DNA from: Scalesia atractyloides
Taxonomy: Eukaryota; Streptophyta; Magnoliopsida; Asterales; Asteraceae
Assembly: GCA_947069175.1 (NCBI GenBank)
Contig: CAMTDV010000030.1
Location: 97,364,411-97,428,410, forward strand
Direction: 5' to 3'
Length of the DNA stretch: 64,000 nucleotides
Below the pieces are notes generated by a model that did not search any database, was not told the origin of the DNA, and saw nothing but the letters and a program-made list of their open reading frames with translations. Shown piece by piece: positions 34,801 to 48,240 of this stretch; the first letter of the stretch is position 1, and each line of letters begins with the position of its first letter. The position numbers were made by a program, and so were the translations under genes.

Positions 34801-37377
34801 CTTGGTGCGTGAACATTACATATCGAAGGATTAGGGAGGGGTGAACCCCATGGTGGTGTTCATTCGCTCAGATGTGGGGCGATGGTGGTTCCATCGGAGT
34901 TCAGATCTGACGGTTTTTCGGTGATGGTATTCCGATGTGGAAAAAGAGAAAGGGGGGTATTCCGGTGGTGAAGACAGAGGACTGTGATGGTGGTGAAGTG
35001 TGGTGGTTAAGGGTTGTAAATTTGACGACTAAGGAACATAGGTGATGATGGTGGTTGTTAACGGCATTGGTTATGGTTGATAATGGCGATGACTGTTGCG
35101 TGTAACGCCCCAAAACTCAAATTTTCAATTTCGCTAGCATGTTTCTATGTGTTGTAGTATGAAATAAAATAACTAAGCTATTTAAGCTAGTTAAACAAGT
35201 AAGGAATGAATTTTGGTGACAAGTGTGATTAAGTGACAAACAAGAGGGACTAAACTTAGAGATTTGAGTTAAAGTTTCAAGTAAATAAAAGGTTGTATGT
35301 GTGTGTAGACACCCACAAGGAGGAAGAAGGGGAGGATGCTGAACTTGATGCATTTTGTTCAAATTAAAGGGGAAACTCACCCTTAATTTTAGTGCATGAA
35401 CTCAAATCCATGATCATCTAGCCTTGCTAAACATGTGATAAGTTGTAGTTTTTTGTTTGATGATGTCGCAAGAAATGAGTATGTGGCATATCTTTGATTT
35501 CCTATGTAATTAAGCATGAGGATGTATTAGAATCACCAAGTAGAACATGGATTATAAATGATTTTGAGTAATTTAATGTTTGGAGGTGAAACCTACCATT
35601 AGTGGTGAAGATGACGACATGGTGTGTCACAAGGCTAGTAAAAGCGAGTGTAAAGTAAGAATTTATAAGTATGTAATGTTGTGTATATAATCTTTGTGTA
35701 TCAATTTTGAATATCAAGGGCTCAATCGTAGTGTCACCCCAATACTCAAATATTTGGAATGTGTAATATGTTAAGATGAAAATTCAGTCGTCATATATTT
35801 TCATTTATACATAAGTTTGTTGTTTGTTGTGATTTTTTAATTAATCAAGGATTACACCGAAAGGGGGGGATATTGATTATTTTAGTGTAAATTAATTTAC
35901 TTATTAACCAAAGAGTTATAATATACATCAAATGATCAAATAAGTTAGGAGAGTGTGGAAGTGCACGCTTATTTGAGTTCGCTATGATTTAAAGTGTTCG
36001 AGAACCTTATTGGCACGTATGGTTGAAGCCTTAAGCAATGTGGGTTCCAAGGGGGCAACTTCCCCTTGGCAGGGGTCTAAAGGGCAGAGCCCTTGAAAAT
36101 AATTTAGATTCCTTTGGTCTATCTATACAAGAGTTACACAGGGTTTTCCATGTTTTCTCATATCATGGGTTTCCAAATAACTATTCCCTTGTAAGTGTCA
36201 CACCCTGATTTTCCAGTGGGCTCGGACTTAGGTTTATGCGTGACAGTCGGATAACAGTATCACAATTGGCAGCGGAAGATAGAATGATAAAGTATTAAAT
36301 ATAAAAGTTGGAATATAGTAAATAAAATTTGTAACATCTTGTTCGGAACAATTATACCACAAGGTAGGATCCAAATAAAAAGGACTTAAGACATCATAAG
36401 TCTTTATCGGTGGAGTCCCAAATTCCAAAGCTTATGGCAAAACCGTATCCAGCCTACTATTGAGGTTCGTCACCTGCGGTTAATCATTAAAATACGTCGG
36501 TTTTTACTGGTAAATACTATTAACCAACGTGTTTTAGAAAACGTATTAATTGGGATAATTTCTTGTTACCGAATTACAGGCTTGTCGTACTTTCGAGAAC
36601 CAGTATTATAATCAGTATGTGATCGATATATACGCCAAAAATATTTGTGTCTGTCAAGTGTATGTCTACACCCCGCATTTAATGACCATTTACAATTAAA
36701 TGAATCGTGACGTTCGGATACGCCGATACGGTACCATTAACCCCCAAATGTTTAATGCGTTATCAATCAAAACAGATTAAAACGAATACTCACATCTGTA
36801 AGCATTTGCCCATTTGTTATATCTGTACCAAGTGGCATATGTCATATCCTAAGTTTTGATATAAAAGTGGCTAAAAAGTATTTACCTTTGTTAGTTGTCT
36901 AAAACGATGTATTTGGTTCTTATAGCAAAGCCGTATTCAAAGTTTATTAATGTTAGGCGCGATTAGAAATCTCAGATGTTACAAGTTGTAATGTTTCAAA
37001 AATAAATTAGCCTTGGGTTCCTAATGGATAAATAAAGTTGTAATCATATAGTCTACAAATGATAAAGAAAATGTAAAATTCCTTTCAAAAATCGTAAATA
37101 TAACAACAAATAAGTACCAAGGTACTTTTGTACCTAAGAATCCTTCGAAACATATGGGAGTAAACGACAAAATGATATGCACTTTGACAATTCTAACAAA
37201 TAAAAGAAAAATATAAAAAATATACTAATTAGCTACTTCACGTCATATGTAATCTAACTTGCCTCGTCCGCGTTGCGGGGTGATAGCTGAATAATTCTCA
37301 ACCAATTAAAAAAAGTACTATGGTTTTGCTAAAAGAAAAAAAACTAAAACGATAACAAAACCGTAAATTTGAACTCC
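31882..37377. other. HIPP 3' flank and gene-poor sequence
   Basis: The HIPP 3' UTR probably ends by about 32250. Beyond are an (AT)n run at 33674-33699, an A-run near 33811-33828, a (GA)n run near 34761-34778, and two LTR-like starts (35101 and 36196). No gene is recognised. The open frame at 34226-34534 has no motif and is probably chance. Confidence 0.55.
36196..37260. mobile_element. Probable fragment of a Ty3-type LTR
   Basis: It begins TGTCACACCCTGATTTTCC and has GGCAGCGGAAG about 75 bp in, as in other LTRs of this window (TGTCACACCC...GCAGCGG). No partner LTR, primer-binding site or coding region. The far end is a guess. A second start of this kind, TGTAACGCCCC at 35101, is weaker. Confidence 0.4.
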
Positions 37378-37423
37378 GGGCAAAACTGTAATTTGTCAAG
37401 ACTAATGAGCGAGTCTTAGGCAT

Positions 37424-37697
37424 GGGGCTGTTCATAAAGCTCGCGGCTCGCAGCTCGGTTCGTAGCTCGCTCGAAAGAAGCTCGAGAAAAACTAGCTAAA
37501 AAACTCAATTGAGATGATATGAACCAAGCTGGCTCATTTTTTAACCGAACCCAGCTCAAGCTAAGCTCGGCTCGGCCCATGGCTCGGCTCGTTGGCTCGT
37601 TTAACTCCAATGTAAAGCCCAAGCCTAGTTTAGCCGCCTAAATTCATTTCGAGCATGAGCTCGACCCCACCCTGGCTTGACTCGTTTACAGCCCTAC
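37424..37697. mobile_element. hAT-like MITE (CAGCCCT ends)
   Basis: The left end GGGGCTGTTCATAAAGCTCG and right end CTCGTTTACAGCCCT form imperfect terminal inverted repeats. The interior is rich in GCTCG/CGAGC. Flanks CTTAGGCA and ACTTAGCA could be an eroded 8-bp duplication. A related end occurs at about 59416-59480 in MED33 intron 3. Confidence 0.55.
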
Positions 37698-38153
37698 TTA
37701 GCAGCTCCATGACAAAAAAAAAAAATTAGAGTCAACCAATTAAAAAAACCCCACTTTTAAAATTTTGTTAAAAAACTAAAACAATGACAATACTGTAATT
37801 TTGAACTGAGGGTAAAGTTGTATTTTCAGACTGGGGCAAAATTGTAATTTGGTTAAAGTTAAAGTGATGGAATACTGTAAATTTGAAGCATGGGCAAATT
37901 CGTTAGTTTGCGCAGGGGCAAAGTCGTAAATTTGAGGCTGGGGTAAAATCGTAATATAAATTTGAACTAAGGGCAAAATCGTGCATTTAAGCTGGGGGCA
38001 AAACCGTAATTCGTAATTTTAGACCGGAACAAAATCAAAATTTTGAACTGGGAGCAAATTCGTAATTTTGAGTTGGGTGCAAAAGCATAATTTTATTTTA
38101 AACTTGGGCAAAAACGTAATTTTGAAATGAGGGTGAAATCATAATATTTGAAA

Positions 38154-38519
38154 GGAATAATGGATTTTAATAATCCAAACTTTTAGTCATTGGCCGGAAA
38201 TGGTCCTAACTTCAAAAATAACCGGTGGTGGTCCCAACTTTTCATATATTGTAAACCAATGGACTTTTACTAATAAAACCTTAATTTCTTTTTATCTCCT
38301 TATCCTTTTCGGCAACTTTTTCGTATAATGTAAACCAATGGACCTTTACTAAACCGAAAAAAATAAAGAGAAAAAAAAAAAAAGAAATTAAGGTTTTTTT
38401 TAGTAAAAGTCCATTTGTTTACAATATGTGAAAAGTTGGGACCACCACCGGTTAATTTTTAAGTTGAGACCGTTGTCGGCCAACGACTAAAAGTTTGGAT
38501 TATTAAAATCCATTATTCC
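38154..38519. mobile_element. Mutator-like MITE with long inverted repeats
   Basis: 366 bp, starting GGAATAATGG and ending CCATTATTCC. It is flanked by perfect 9-bp duplications TATTTGAAA at 38145-38153 and 38520-38528. The arms (about 150 bp) pair over most of the element, for example CCAACTTTTCA against TGAAAAGTTGG. A 9-bp duplication is typical of Mutator-like transposition. No coding capacity. Confidence 0.85.
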
Positions 38520-38939
38520 TATTTGAAACGGGGCCAAAAACATATTTTTTAACTAAGGGTAAAATTGTAATTTAAGCTGTGGGCAAAACCATTTTTTATT
38601 TTGAATTGGGGGCAAAATTATAATTGTGAACCGAGGGGGAAATATTAATTTTTAGCTGGGGGAAAAAATATAAGTTTATTTTGAATTGGGAACAAAAATT
38701 GTAATTTTAAAGTGGCGATAAAATCGTATTTTTTAATCTCAGGGACAAAATTGTAATTTTTAGCTGGAGGCAAAAGCATAAATTTATTTTTAACTGGGGG
38801 CAAAAATGTGATTTTTAGCTGGGGGCAAAAGCATAATTTTATTTTCAACTGGGGGCAAAAATGTAATTTTAAACTGAGGGCGAAATCGTAATTTTACGTT
38901 ACGAATAAAATTATAAATTGATTGGACCAATGGGTGAGT

Positions 38940-39465
38940 GCCAGACATAATTTTAGATCTTTTAATTGAAATAGTGCCAGGCTATATTAACAAAAACAAG
39001 TGCAGCGGCAATAGTAAGTTGGCCTCATTGGTCAAAATGGGCGGCCAGCACTAAAATAATTATATTTTTAGATTTTTTAATTAAAATAATGCCAGGCAGC
39101 TTTACCTATATTAACAAAAACAAGTGCAGCGGCAATAGTAAGTTGGCCCCATTGGCCAAAATGGGCGGCCAGTGGGCTGACACTAAAATAATTATATTTT
39201 TAGATTGCCTGGCACTATTTCAATTAAAAAATCTAAAAATATAATTATTTTAGTGTCAGTCCACTGGCCGCCCATTTGACCAATGAGGCCAACTTACTAT
39301 TGTCGCTGCACTTGTTTTTGTTAATATTGGTAAAATTGCCTGGCACTATTTCAACTAAAAAATCTAAAATATAATTATTTTAGTGTCAGCCTTGGCGCCC
39401 ATTTTGACCAATGAGGCCAACTTACTATTGCCGCTGCACTTGTTTTTGTTAATATAGGTAATATA
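38940..39465. repeat. Large palindrome with two direct copies in each arm
   Basis: A block TTAACAAAAACAAGTGCAGCG ... GTAAGTTGGCC...CATTGG appears twice forward (about 38985 and 39110) and twice reversed (about 39250-39330 and 39390-39460). The symmetry centre is near 39205-39215. Arms end in GCCTGGCACTATTTCAA-type sequence. It looks like a fold-back MITE inserted twice or duplicated and inverted. Confidence 0.75.
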
Positions 39466-42400
39466 TCACAGATTTATAATTATAATTTACAATTATCCAC
39501 AACCTCACAAGCTAAAAAACATACAGAACAATGAGTGATACAGATAACTATGAAATTGGAAAACAAAACCAGATTGTGATTATTTTGAGTGACGTTGCGA
39601 CTTAGATGATGATTCAAAGCACCAAATACGACAGCGGTCGATGGATATATGGTTGGTTTGAAGGTGGAATGGGTATCGTGGATCGACGAATCTACATATG
39701 GATTATGGTCATTTGTCCTTTGAGTCGACGAAGAAGAGACTTACTAGGTGAGAGAAAGGGTTGCGGGCTAAACTTTCGTGCTGTGTGCATAAGTTTTTGT
39801 TTGGGGGAGGGTTATATTTAATTATTTTAGAGTTAAAAAACTACCTTGTTTTAACAAGCATGCCAAAATGGGTTGTGTCAACATACTGAGTTATTTAACA
39901 CGGTTACCTAAAAGGGTTATGTGTATCATAAAAGGGTTTACACATATTTGTAAATATCTCCTTGACGTGTGAACTTGTTTACAACTCTACTTATATTCAA
40001 ACCTGTCTAATTTCGTATCGAATCATGTCTTATTATAAATTAATATTTTTAAGTTTAGTTGCTCTCTTAATACTGATCTATCTATATTTTGTAAATTTAC
40101 AAATAGTAAATACGATAAATATAGTTGCAAAGCCTACAAATAGTAAATATGATAAATATAGTTGCAAAACAAGTATCAAAATGACACCTTTTATATATCA
40201 ATCGATCTTTTTTTAAATGTGCTATATAGGCTTAAAAAGCGCATTGCTATACATACACCTCCGAAAAGGGGTATTAATAGGGATGGTAATCGAACCCGAA
40301 TTTGATGGGTAAACCGGAAACCTAGCATATTTAGGACGAACATAGGGTCCGGTAATCTGGTATGGGATTATCTTTTTTTTTTCCACGGGTTTAGGACGGG
40401 TATAAGATTTATTGATATACCCGTTTACTTATAACATATGCCCATTTACTCGATTATATGTCCGACTATGCGTATCACTGTGATATTATATCGTATATAT
40501 GTCGTATAAAAAGTTATACACGTTAAATTTAAGGGATGACTTTAAAAAAAAAAGACAACAATGATAGGTTATATCAATTTTACCTCCACCTCATTTTAGC
40601 TATTTGCTAAACTCTCACTAGATTAATCTTAGTCATTAAAGTGATATGATAAAAATTAATATCTTTTAGGTTATGATTATTGTGTGTATAAAGCATTTTT
40701 CTGTCATTTTGTTGAGAAAACTAAATTCCTATTTTCAAAGATATGGGAAATAGTTTTACAGATATCATGTCACTCCTGAACATTCTGTTGAATTATATTT
40801 GTAAATATTCAAAAATTACTCATATAATTTTTATATGTACAAAAGCAAACAATGAGGGTCCCATTCCTTTATTGGAAAACCAATAATGAGGATGATCGAC
40901 CCCAGTAGCCAGTAAATAAGTGTTTTTTTAATAAATTGTCCATGGAAAAGACTTTTTCCTAATAATTAATTGTTTTTTATTTATTTATATAATTTTAAAC
41001 CGTAACATTTTGACTCGTCGCCTTATGCATGTGATTTTTATCGAGGTTGATGTTATTCCACTAGTTGCACCTAGAGTGTTTTCTCAATAAACTATTAAGT
41101 CATAAAATTGTAACTTAAGGTTTTTTTTCCCCTTTTTTATGTATTTTATATTTCATCTATACAAATAATTGTTATCTACAAATAAATATGTTTTATTAGA
41201 AATTTATAATAATTAATAACTTGTTATATACAAATAAATAAATAAATACTTTTAATTAGAAATTTATAATAAATTTCTTACAATGTTAGTTATTATTATA
41301 TAATTTATAAACCTTTTAGCTACAGTGATTTTTGACTTTTTGTGATTTTTATCTTTTATGAATTTTTTTTGTCATCTTTCCTTTTTCTTTTCTATTTTTT
41401 GGTTTTTCTTTTTATTTTTCTTTTTTAAGTTTCAATCGAATCTGGTGTTGTATTTACAAAACGAACGGTCTAATACTGACCGAACAACGTCAGTACCGAA
41501 ATAGATATTCGTTTTTATTTTTTCAATCGATGTAAACACGTCTCGATATTTTTTTGTCGCATCATGACTTTTTTTTTTCTCTTTCGGTAAGTGTCAGTAT
41601 CTTAATGAACCAAACCAATATCAAACAAATTTCTGTCATTAACGTTATTTTTACTATTGCGTCTACGTTTCCATTAAAAATCGAGTCGCCCCACCGCAAA
41701 GCACGGATGTAACCCACTAGTTATATAAAGTTTGTACTTCAGTTATCTAAGATCTTGGTACAAGAAAAATAATTGTTACAAACAATGCACGGGGTTCTTA
41801 TTTTTTAGATGAAAGAATACAGTAGTTCAAGATAAAATAAATAAAAACAACTAGAAAATTGATCCGTGCGTGTTGCGCCGCGGCCAATGAAATTGACGTG
41901 TTGTTGATCAGATTCACATTTACAATGTGTTAAAGATATTATTTGTCGGGTAAGTCTGTATTACTATCTTATACAAATAAGTAATTCACCAAATAAGCTC
42001 AATAAAATTAATGGTAGCATAATTACTACGTTAATGACTTGTATCCATATCAATAACCTATCGTATTAATCCCCCCGCGTTGCGGCGGGGGCATAAAACC
42101 ATGACAAATAGCATTAACGCCACACTATAGCCAATGACCACCAACATTGAAGTTGCGGCGTCTTAACGTGGAGAAATTAGACCGACATATAAAACATAGA
42201 AACTAATAACTAACTCGATTTAGGACTCGCGCGTTGTGACGAACTTATTAAACGGGGAAAAATAGACGATGTAAATACACTGAACCACACACATGCGTTG
42301 CGCCATGTTAACTCGTAAAATTTTGAACGAAGCGTATAACAAAAAGTAAAATCGTTGAACACACACACCCATTGTGTCGTGTTAACTCGTAAAATTTAGA

Positions 42401-44050
42401 ACTAAACGTAAAACGAATTGTTTTTTGCAAAATATGAAAAACATAAGGGATTAAAGTTGAAAGTAAAAAAGTTATAAAGTTAAATTTGAAAAACTAAAGC
42501 TTTTGGGTTATGACTACAAAATTAAGTAGTTTTGAGTTTAAAATGAAATATCCAACTTTTTTTTTTTGGAAAAACTCTCAAAACATGAGGTACAACCCTC
42601 AATAATGTCTTATAATGTTGATAATTTATATTTATATTATTCAAATTTTATTCTTTTTCAATAGTAGTTCAAGATAAAATAAATAAAAACAATTTTATTC
42701 TTTTCAAATTAAGTAATAATAATAATATTATTATCAGCCACATTTATTTTTTGACTTATCATATCGACTAGTAATTATCAGTCTTCTAAAATATACTTCC
42801 TATTAAAAACACTTTATTAGAATGGAACAAAATAATATACTTCCTATTAAAAACATTTTATTAGAAAGGAACAAAATACGTGTAACAATAATTTTGACTT
42901 GTGTAATCTAATAACAATTATCCTAGATAGTTCATTGACTCGTGTAATCTAATAACAATAATCCTAGATAGTTCATATTTGAAAACTTAATAACAATATA
43001 ATTAACAAAACATACGTATCTAATCTAATCTAACTTATAATAAAAGACTACAAATAATGTCACATTTCATTCTCTCCTTCAATCTCATAAATTTTATATT
43101 TATTTAAATTCTCTTATTTAATTTATCAATAATTACTAAATACAAAAATTTTGATTAATATCCAATATCTTATTTAATCTAATCTAATCTAATTTATTAA
43201 TATATAATAACATATAATATACGTTATTAAACTCCTATCTATCTATATAAGCTCATAAACAAACAAGATGATATACATACACGGAGAATTGTATAATATA
43301 ATTTTTATATATAAAAAACAATATCTATCTAATTATTTATTTTAAGATAAACGTATAATTCAAATATATTTCTATATAGGATAACGTCAAGAATTAAAAA
43401 ATACATAGTTTTGAATTTAAGTTAATTTAATATTATTATTGGGATAAACTAATGGGATAGATTGATCTGTTTTAGTTATTAACAATAACAAATATATAAT
43501 TTAAAGCAAAAACCATTAAAATCCACCGCATAATAACCCATTAAAATCCACCACATGATGCGTCAGGAATTCAGTTTCAATCCTATCAGTTTGTTCATGA
43601 CGCACCGGCATTTGGTATACCAACCGAATGAAAAAAAACAAAGAAATAAATTCATTAAACTTCAGAGTATGAAAATTTTGTGGTCACTTAAAAAAATAAA
43701 CTTTACAGAAAACAAAACATAATGTTAAAGTAAAAAAAAACCATGAATAAAATTTATGCTTATGCTAATGTTTAAAATTTAAGAGTAGAAGATTGTTCAT
43801 ATGTAGCTTTCGGATTCAAATTATTTATAATTTAAGTTGTTTAAATTATAATTTTAACTTATATATTTAATGATAGTTGACAATTATATTATCTGTGATA
43901 TATTAGACTCTTAAATTGTGTAAATTTATTTCTAAATTATCATGTTTTTATTTAAATTTCAAAGAAATAAATTACATTTTCCTTATTATGGGTGGTTATA
44001 AACAATTTTGTATGATATTTATCATCTTTTATTTATGTGGCATTTATACA
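39466..44050. other. AT-rich intergenic with small tandem duplications
   Basis: No gene recognised. Direct repeats: an approximately 40-bp unit (AAATAGTAAATA-GATAAATATAG) at about 40098-40168, two approximately 53-bp copies (ATACTTCCTATTAAAAACA) at about 42792-42890, and two approximately 53-bp copies (GTGTAATCTAATAACAAT) at about 42899-42980. A strong hairpin CCCCCGC / GCGGGGG lies at 42071-42090. Confidence 0.55.
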
Positions 44051-44052
44051 AT

Positions 44053-44080
44053 CCGTGTAATACACGGGTTTATAATCTAG
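44053..44080 (+). mobile_element. Helitron-like 3' terminus
   Basis: A hairpin CCGTGT-AAT-ACACGG (44053-44067) is followed nine bases later by CTAG (44077-44080) and a T. This matches the Helitron 3' rule of a hairpin, then CTRR, inserted before T. The 5' TC end was not identified. Related, more degenerate ends are at about 41685-41720 (ending CTAGT) and 42071-42100. Confidence 0.5.
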
Positions 44081-47035
44081 TGATATGTCGATTTTTATAT
44101 AATATAATGAATTAGTAGTTGTATTTAAAGAAATTAACATTGTTCAAGGCGTGAGAACTATATACACTTGCATAGTTGCATTAGTTGATACATTCTTAGG
44201 AATCATAACCTATTTCTTCCATCATATGTTAAGTTTTTTCTAGTTAGATGTCCGATTTTTAACCGACTTTCTCAATATGTGTAACAACATTCTACATAGT
44301 CATGTTTTTTTAAGGCAAAACATCATGTTTTTTTAAGGCAAAACATCATCGCATTGTGTTAGGCTGCTAGCGTCAAAACTTGTTTTCATCTTATTAATTT
44401 AGCAAGCAATTTTAACAAAATAGTCTAGTTTTGATAGCACACGCATGGCTCAAATGCATGCGTTGCACTACATTAGATTGTTGTGCCATCATGTTTTGAC
44501 AAGATACATACCCATATTAAAATGATTACTTACAATCTCCTCCTCATACACCACTCTTTATAAAATAACATGCATTGCAAACATAACCACTATAAGTTAC
44601 CAATGTTACATTATATTGTTAAAATCGAGTGCTTAATTAACACGAAGAAAACAATATGTAGACACTATCAACCTAGCAAAGTGCGAGAAAGCATGGGCAT
44701 AAATGATAACCTAAAATGTTGAAGATAAACAAATTGTGGTGAATGCGTTGGTTAGAATGGGTGGTTAAGCAATTTAAAGAAAAACTTTTGATCACCATCC
44801 CCCAACTTCTTTGCTATCTCTGTATAATGTAGTGGTAAAGGCATCAAGAGGTTGTAAATCTACAATATGCGTCTTTAAATCAATAAAAAATGGCAAGAAG
44901 GCGCAACCTAAGTCCGTTGCTAGGGTTTTGTTTTGTGTGGGATGTGATGGTTTCATTTTTATAAACGGGTTAAGGGGTGTTTGGCTCTTCTAGAAATGTT
45001 AAACATTAGGTGTGAAAGAGCAAGGTCGTAATGGACTAACGGATATATGTCAATAAGAAAAAAACCATATATAAAAATTGTTTTACCACAATAGATGGTC
45101 CATGACAATTTGGTATCATAAAAGAACCCATGAAATGATTGTATGAAACAAATCTTGAAGCACACTCAAAATTATGGTATGTTTCTTGATTTATTACATT
45201 AAATTTGTAAAAAGCAAAAGGCAAGATGTACATTTCATAAGTGAATATGATAAGTAAATGCAATAAGAGCCATTACTATTTATGTTGAATGGTATCACAT
45301 GTACATCACACGGTGTGGGGATAGTGATTGCTATTTGTTAATATATATTTATCTTGAAGCCTCAACACATAATCCTTCAAATCTCTGTCACGCTTTGGAA
45401 CTCTCATAAACATCATATGCAACTTATATCCTGTCTCAAACACAAATTCAGAATACAAAACTTAGATTAAATTATATTATAACTATGCATATACTAATAA
45501 TTATCCCCCTAAAGCTTCTTATGTTATATGATCTCAATTATCATAACAAACACTTACAAAAATTCATACTGTTACAAATGACAACATCACAGTTAATAGG
45601 ATATATAATGGTTAACACCAAGATCTTATAAAAGATCTTAGTGGATAGATTCAAAGTTCAAATGATATCAATACTATGTAATTATGGCTTAAAAGAGAAA
45701 TTAACATATTTTTTTTTATAATTGAAGTATAATTTTTTTATTTGAAAAAATATAAATATAGAATATTAATAGTCGATAAAATAAAATAAAATAAAAAAAC
45801 TAGGTCAAATATGTCATGTTTGGGTCAACCCGCAAATATTCGTGTCATGTTTGAGTTCATATGTCTAACACAATTTTTGGGTTTCGGTCGTGTTCGGGTT
45901 TGTGTTAGGTTGAAACAACAAACACGACTCATTTAGCACCCCTAGCACCCCCAATATATAGAACAAGTGAAGTAGTGAACAACAAAATTCATTGAAGATA
46001 CAAGGTTTAAAAATATGATAGCAATAGGGTACCTATGGCTCAATCAATTAAATGACAAAATTAGGATATCCAAATCACAAAATTATGTTATAAGAATTTT
46101 TATCTTGTGTAAACTATTGATGTTAGTGGTTTTATAAATATTAAATTATCAAAATGCCAAAGTAACAAATTACAAACAAGTGGCAGGTAAACAGGCAACA
46201 AGTTGCGTTGCAACCCCCTTTTAAATTGTAAAACGGATCCTACTAAAGGCGAAACGACCCTCAAAGGTTGAGATATTACTATTCACAACCCCCGTTGGTA
46301 TATATGGTACTTTTGTGCTCACTAATCAAACTATATTCATCGATTATGAAGATCTTACAATCAAGATTAAGATCTTATACTTGCAGTACCTTTGTGGCTG
46401 AACAAAATCGTTAAACGATACATTTTAAGATCAAAATTGTAATCTTAACAACCATAACATATATACGATACAAGTTTAGAAGAATAATCCTTGGATATAT
46501 ACATGTTTATAAGTCTCTAGCTCAAAACAAGGCGTTATATACAGGTCATACAACATGATTACATCGAGATCTTTGGAAGAAAAAAGTTACTATCTCCGCC
46601 CTTGAATAATGGAACATGTACGATACAACTCTCGCCGCACATTTTACACAACGTTATAACATAATTGCTTCGATTTTGTTCGTTTTCGGGCAAAAAATAA
46701 TTGAAGATTTGAAAAGAGAACTTTTTGTGTGAAGTAGAAAGTGTTAACCTAGAAATGCATGGAGGCAAGAATGAGACAGGTGCACAGTAAGTGACATGGT
46801 CCCTATCTATAGAATATTAATAATAATAATATGTATAAGTTTAACAAAGCTCAGAAAGATACAAGAAAGTCAATATTATTACTGCACCATTTTTGTATTT
46901 TGTGGTGTCCTCACATTTCTGTAAAAAGCTCTGCAGATGCTCTCATCCTTTGTCTCTGCTAACTTCCATGTCAAATATTCTCCCTTCATTTGCCTCAAAC
47001 TAGCCACTCATCCTTTTATTTTTTCAAATGTTTTT

Positions 47036-47039
<4 letters not shown>

Positions 47040-47078
<39 letters not shown>
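47040..47078. repeat. (TAA)n microsatellite
   Basis: About 12 perfect AAT/TAA repeats. They explain the polyisoleucine open frames on both strands here. Confidence 0.9.
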
Positions 47079-47079
<1 letters not shown>

Positions 47080-48216
47080 GTTATGGTTTCTTCTTGATAT
47101 GATCCTAACAAAATCTTTTAGGTTTCTATAGATGTGTGAGTCTTTGAATGGGCCGATTTGGCTGTGGTTTATTGATAACGCGTCAAGACAAAAGAAGAAA
47201 GTTGTAGTTGAAAGAAGAGACAAGTTGAAAGTTAGTGCTTATAGTCTCTTCGGTCATTTTATTTTAAAAATTCATATTATAACATAAAATAGATAAAAAC
47301 CGAACCGACCCATATAAAAAAACTTAACCATTACCCAACCACACTATTTTGTCACCTTAAAACCTGACGCCGCATTTGACAAAAAGCGTTGTGAATGGGC
47401 AGGCTTTACCATTAGGGTTTAACGTTTTGAGTTTAGGGTGAAAGAACGTTATGAAACTGAGTGTGAACAGAAAGTGAGATTTCATGCTAAACTAGACACG
47501 AGTTCCAAAGCGGTTTACAAGTTACAACCAGCCCCTTGTGGTTTCCTAAACATTCTCTTCAACCCCTAAACTTTTGAAATGTGAATCTAGGGGGTCAAAG
47601 TGTTAATAAAGGAATTTGAGGGGTGTTAAAAGTAAAAGTCAAAAGCAGAAAGCCGGCAGAACTACACTGTATTTACTTCATATGAACTTTAGCCAAAGTT
47701 GAGATAAGGATGGACATATAACCAAAAGGTAGGCAAAGTGAAAAAGACAAAAAAGGGTAAATATATCTAAAGCAAATCTTACATTCCAAGCTTACTGATG
47801 AAAAGGGTAGTGGGGTTAAAGTGGTAAATCTGACATAACAAACACAACACACCAGACCAAACCAGTCTTTCACTATCAAAAAAGACTCAAGAGCCATGCA
47901 CGCACCATGGCTCGTCGGTTTTACAATGGTTGAGTTCATTCACTTGACTTTTCGGCTCACCGAAACCATGGTTAATTAACTATTAACAAAAGAAAAAGGT
48001 AAGCATCTTGTAAGTTGTAACATATACATACATGTATGATAATATTTTTAACTACATCACAAGATTGGATAAGAAGAAAAGAATATACTTTCTGCAGCAT
48101 GCATTTTTCAGATTTTTAAAGAAGCAAAGGATATAACACATAAACAATTAGTAAATTATATATTTGACATGATTAATATACACATTTTGTCAATAATCAA
48201 ACACTTTAAAATATTA

Positions 48217-48240
48217 CCCCCCCCCCCCCCCCCCCCCCCC
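48217..48240. repeat. Poly-C run of 24
   Basis: An uninterrupted run of 24 C in AT-rich sequence (flanks ATATTA and TTCACTTTT). Its length should be treated as uncertain. Confidence 0.9.

Larger units (their letters stand above)
37378..38930. repeat. Degenerate tandem array, GGGCAAAATCGTAATTTTGAA type
   Basis: An approximately 30-45-bp unit built on GGGCAAAAnCGTAATTTTnAACTGG recurs some two dozen times. It is diverged but always in the same orientation. It is interrupted by the MITEs at 37424-37697 and 38154-38519. The open frames on the minus strand (37776-37976, 38645-38848) are translations of the repeat. Confidence 0.8.

Noticed and set aside
35101..35760. Complete LTR retrotransposon starting TGTAACGCCCC
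   Set aside because: Only the start resembles an LTR; no matching end, partner LTR, primer-binding site or coding sequence.
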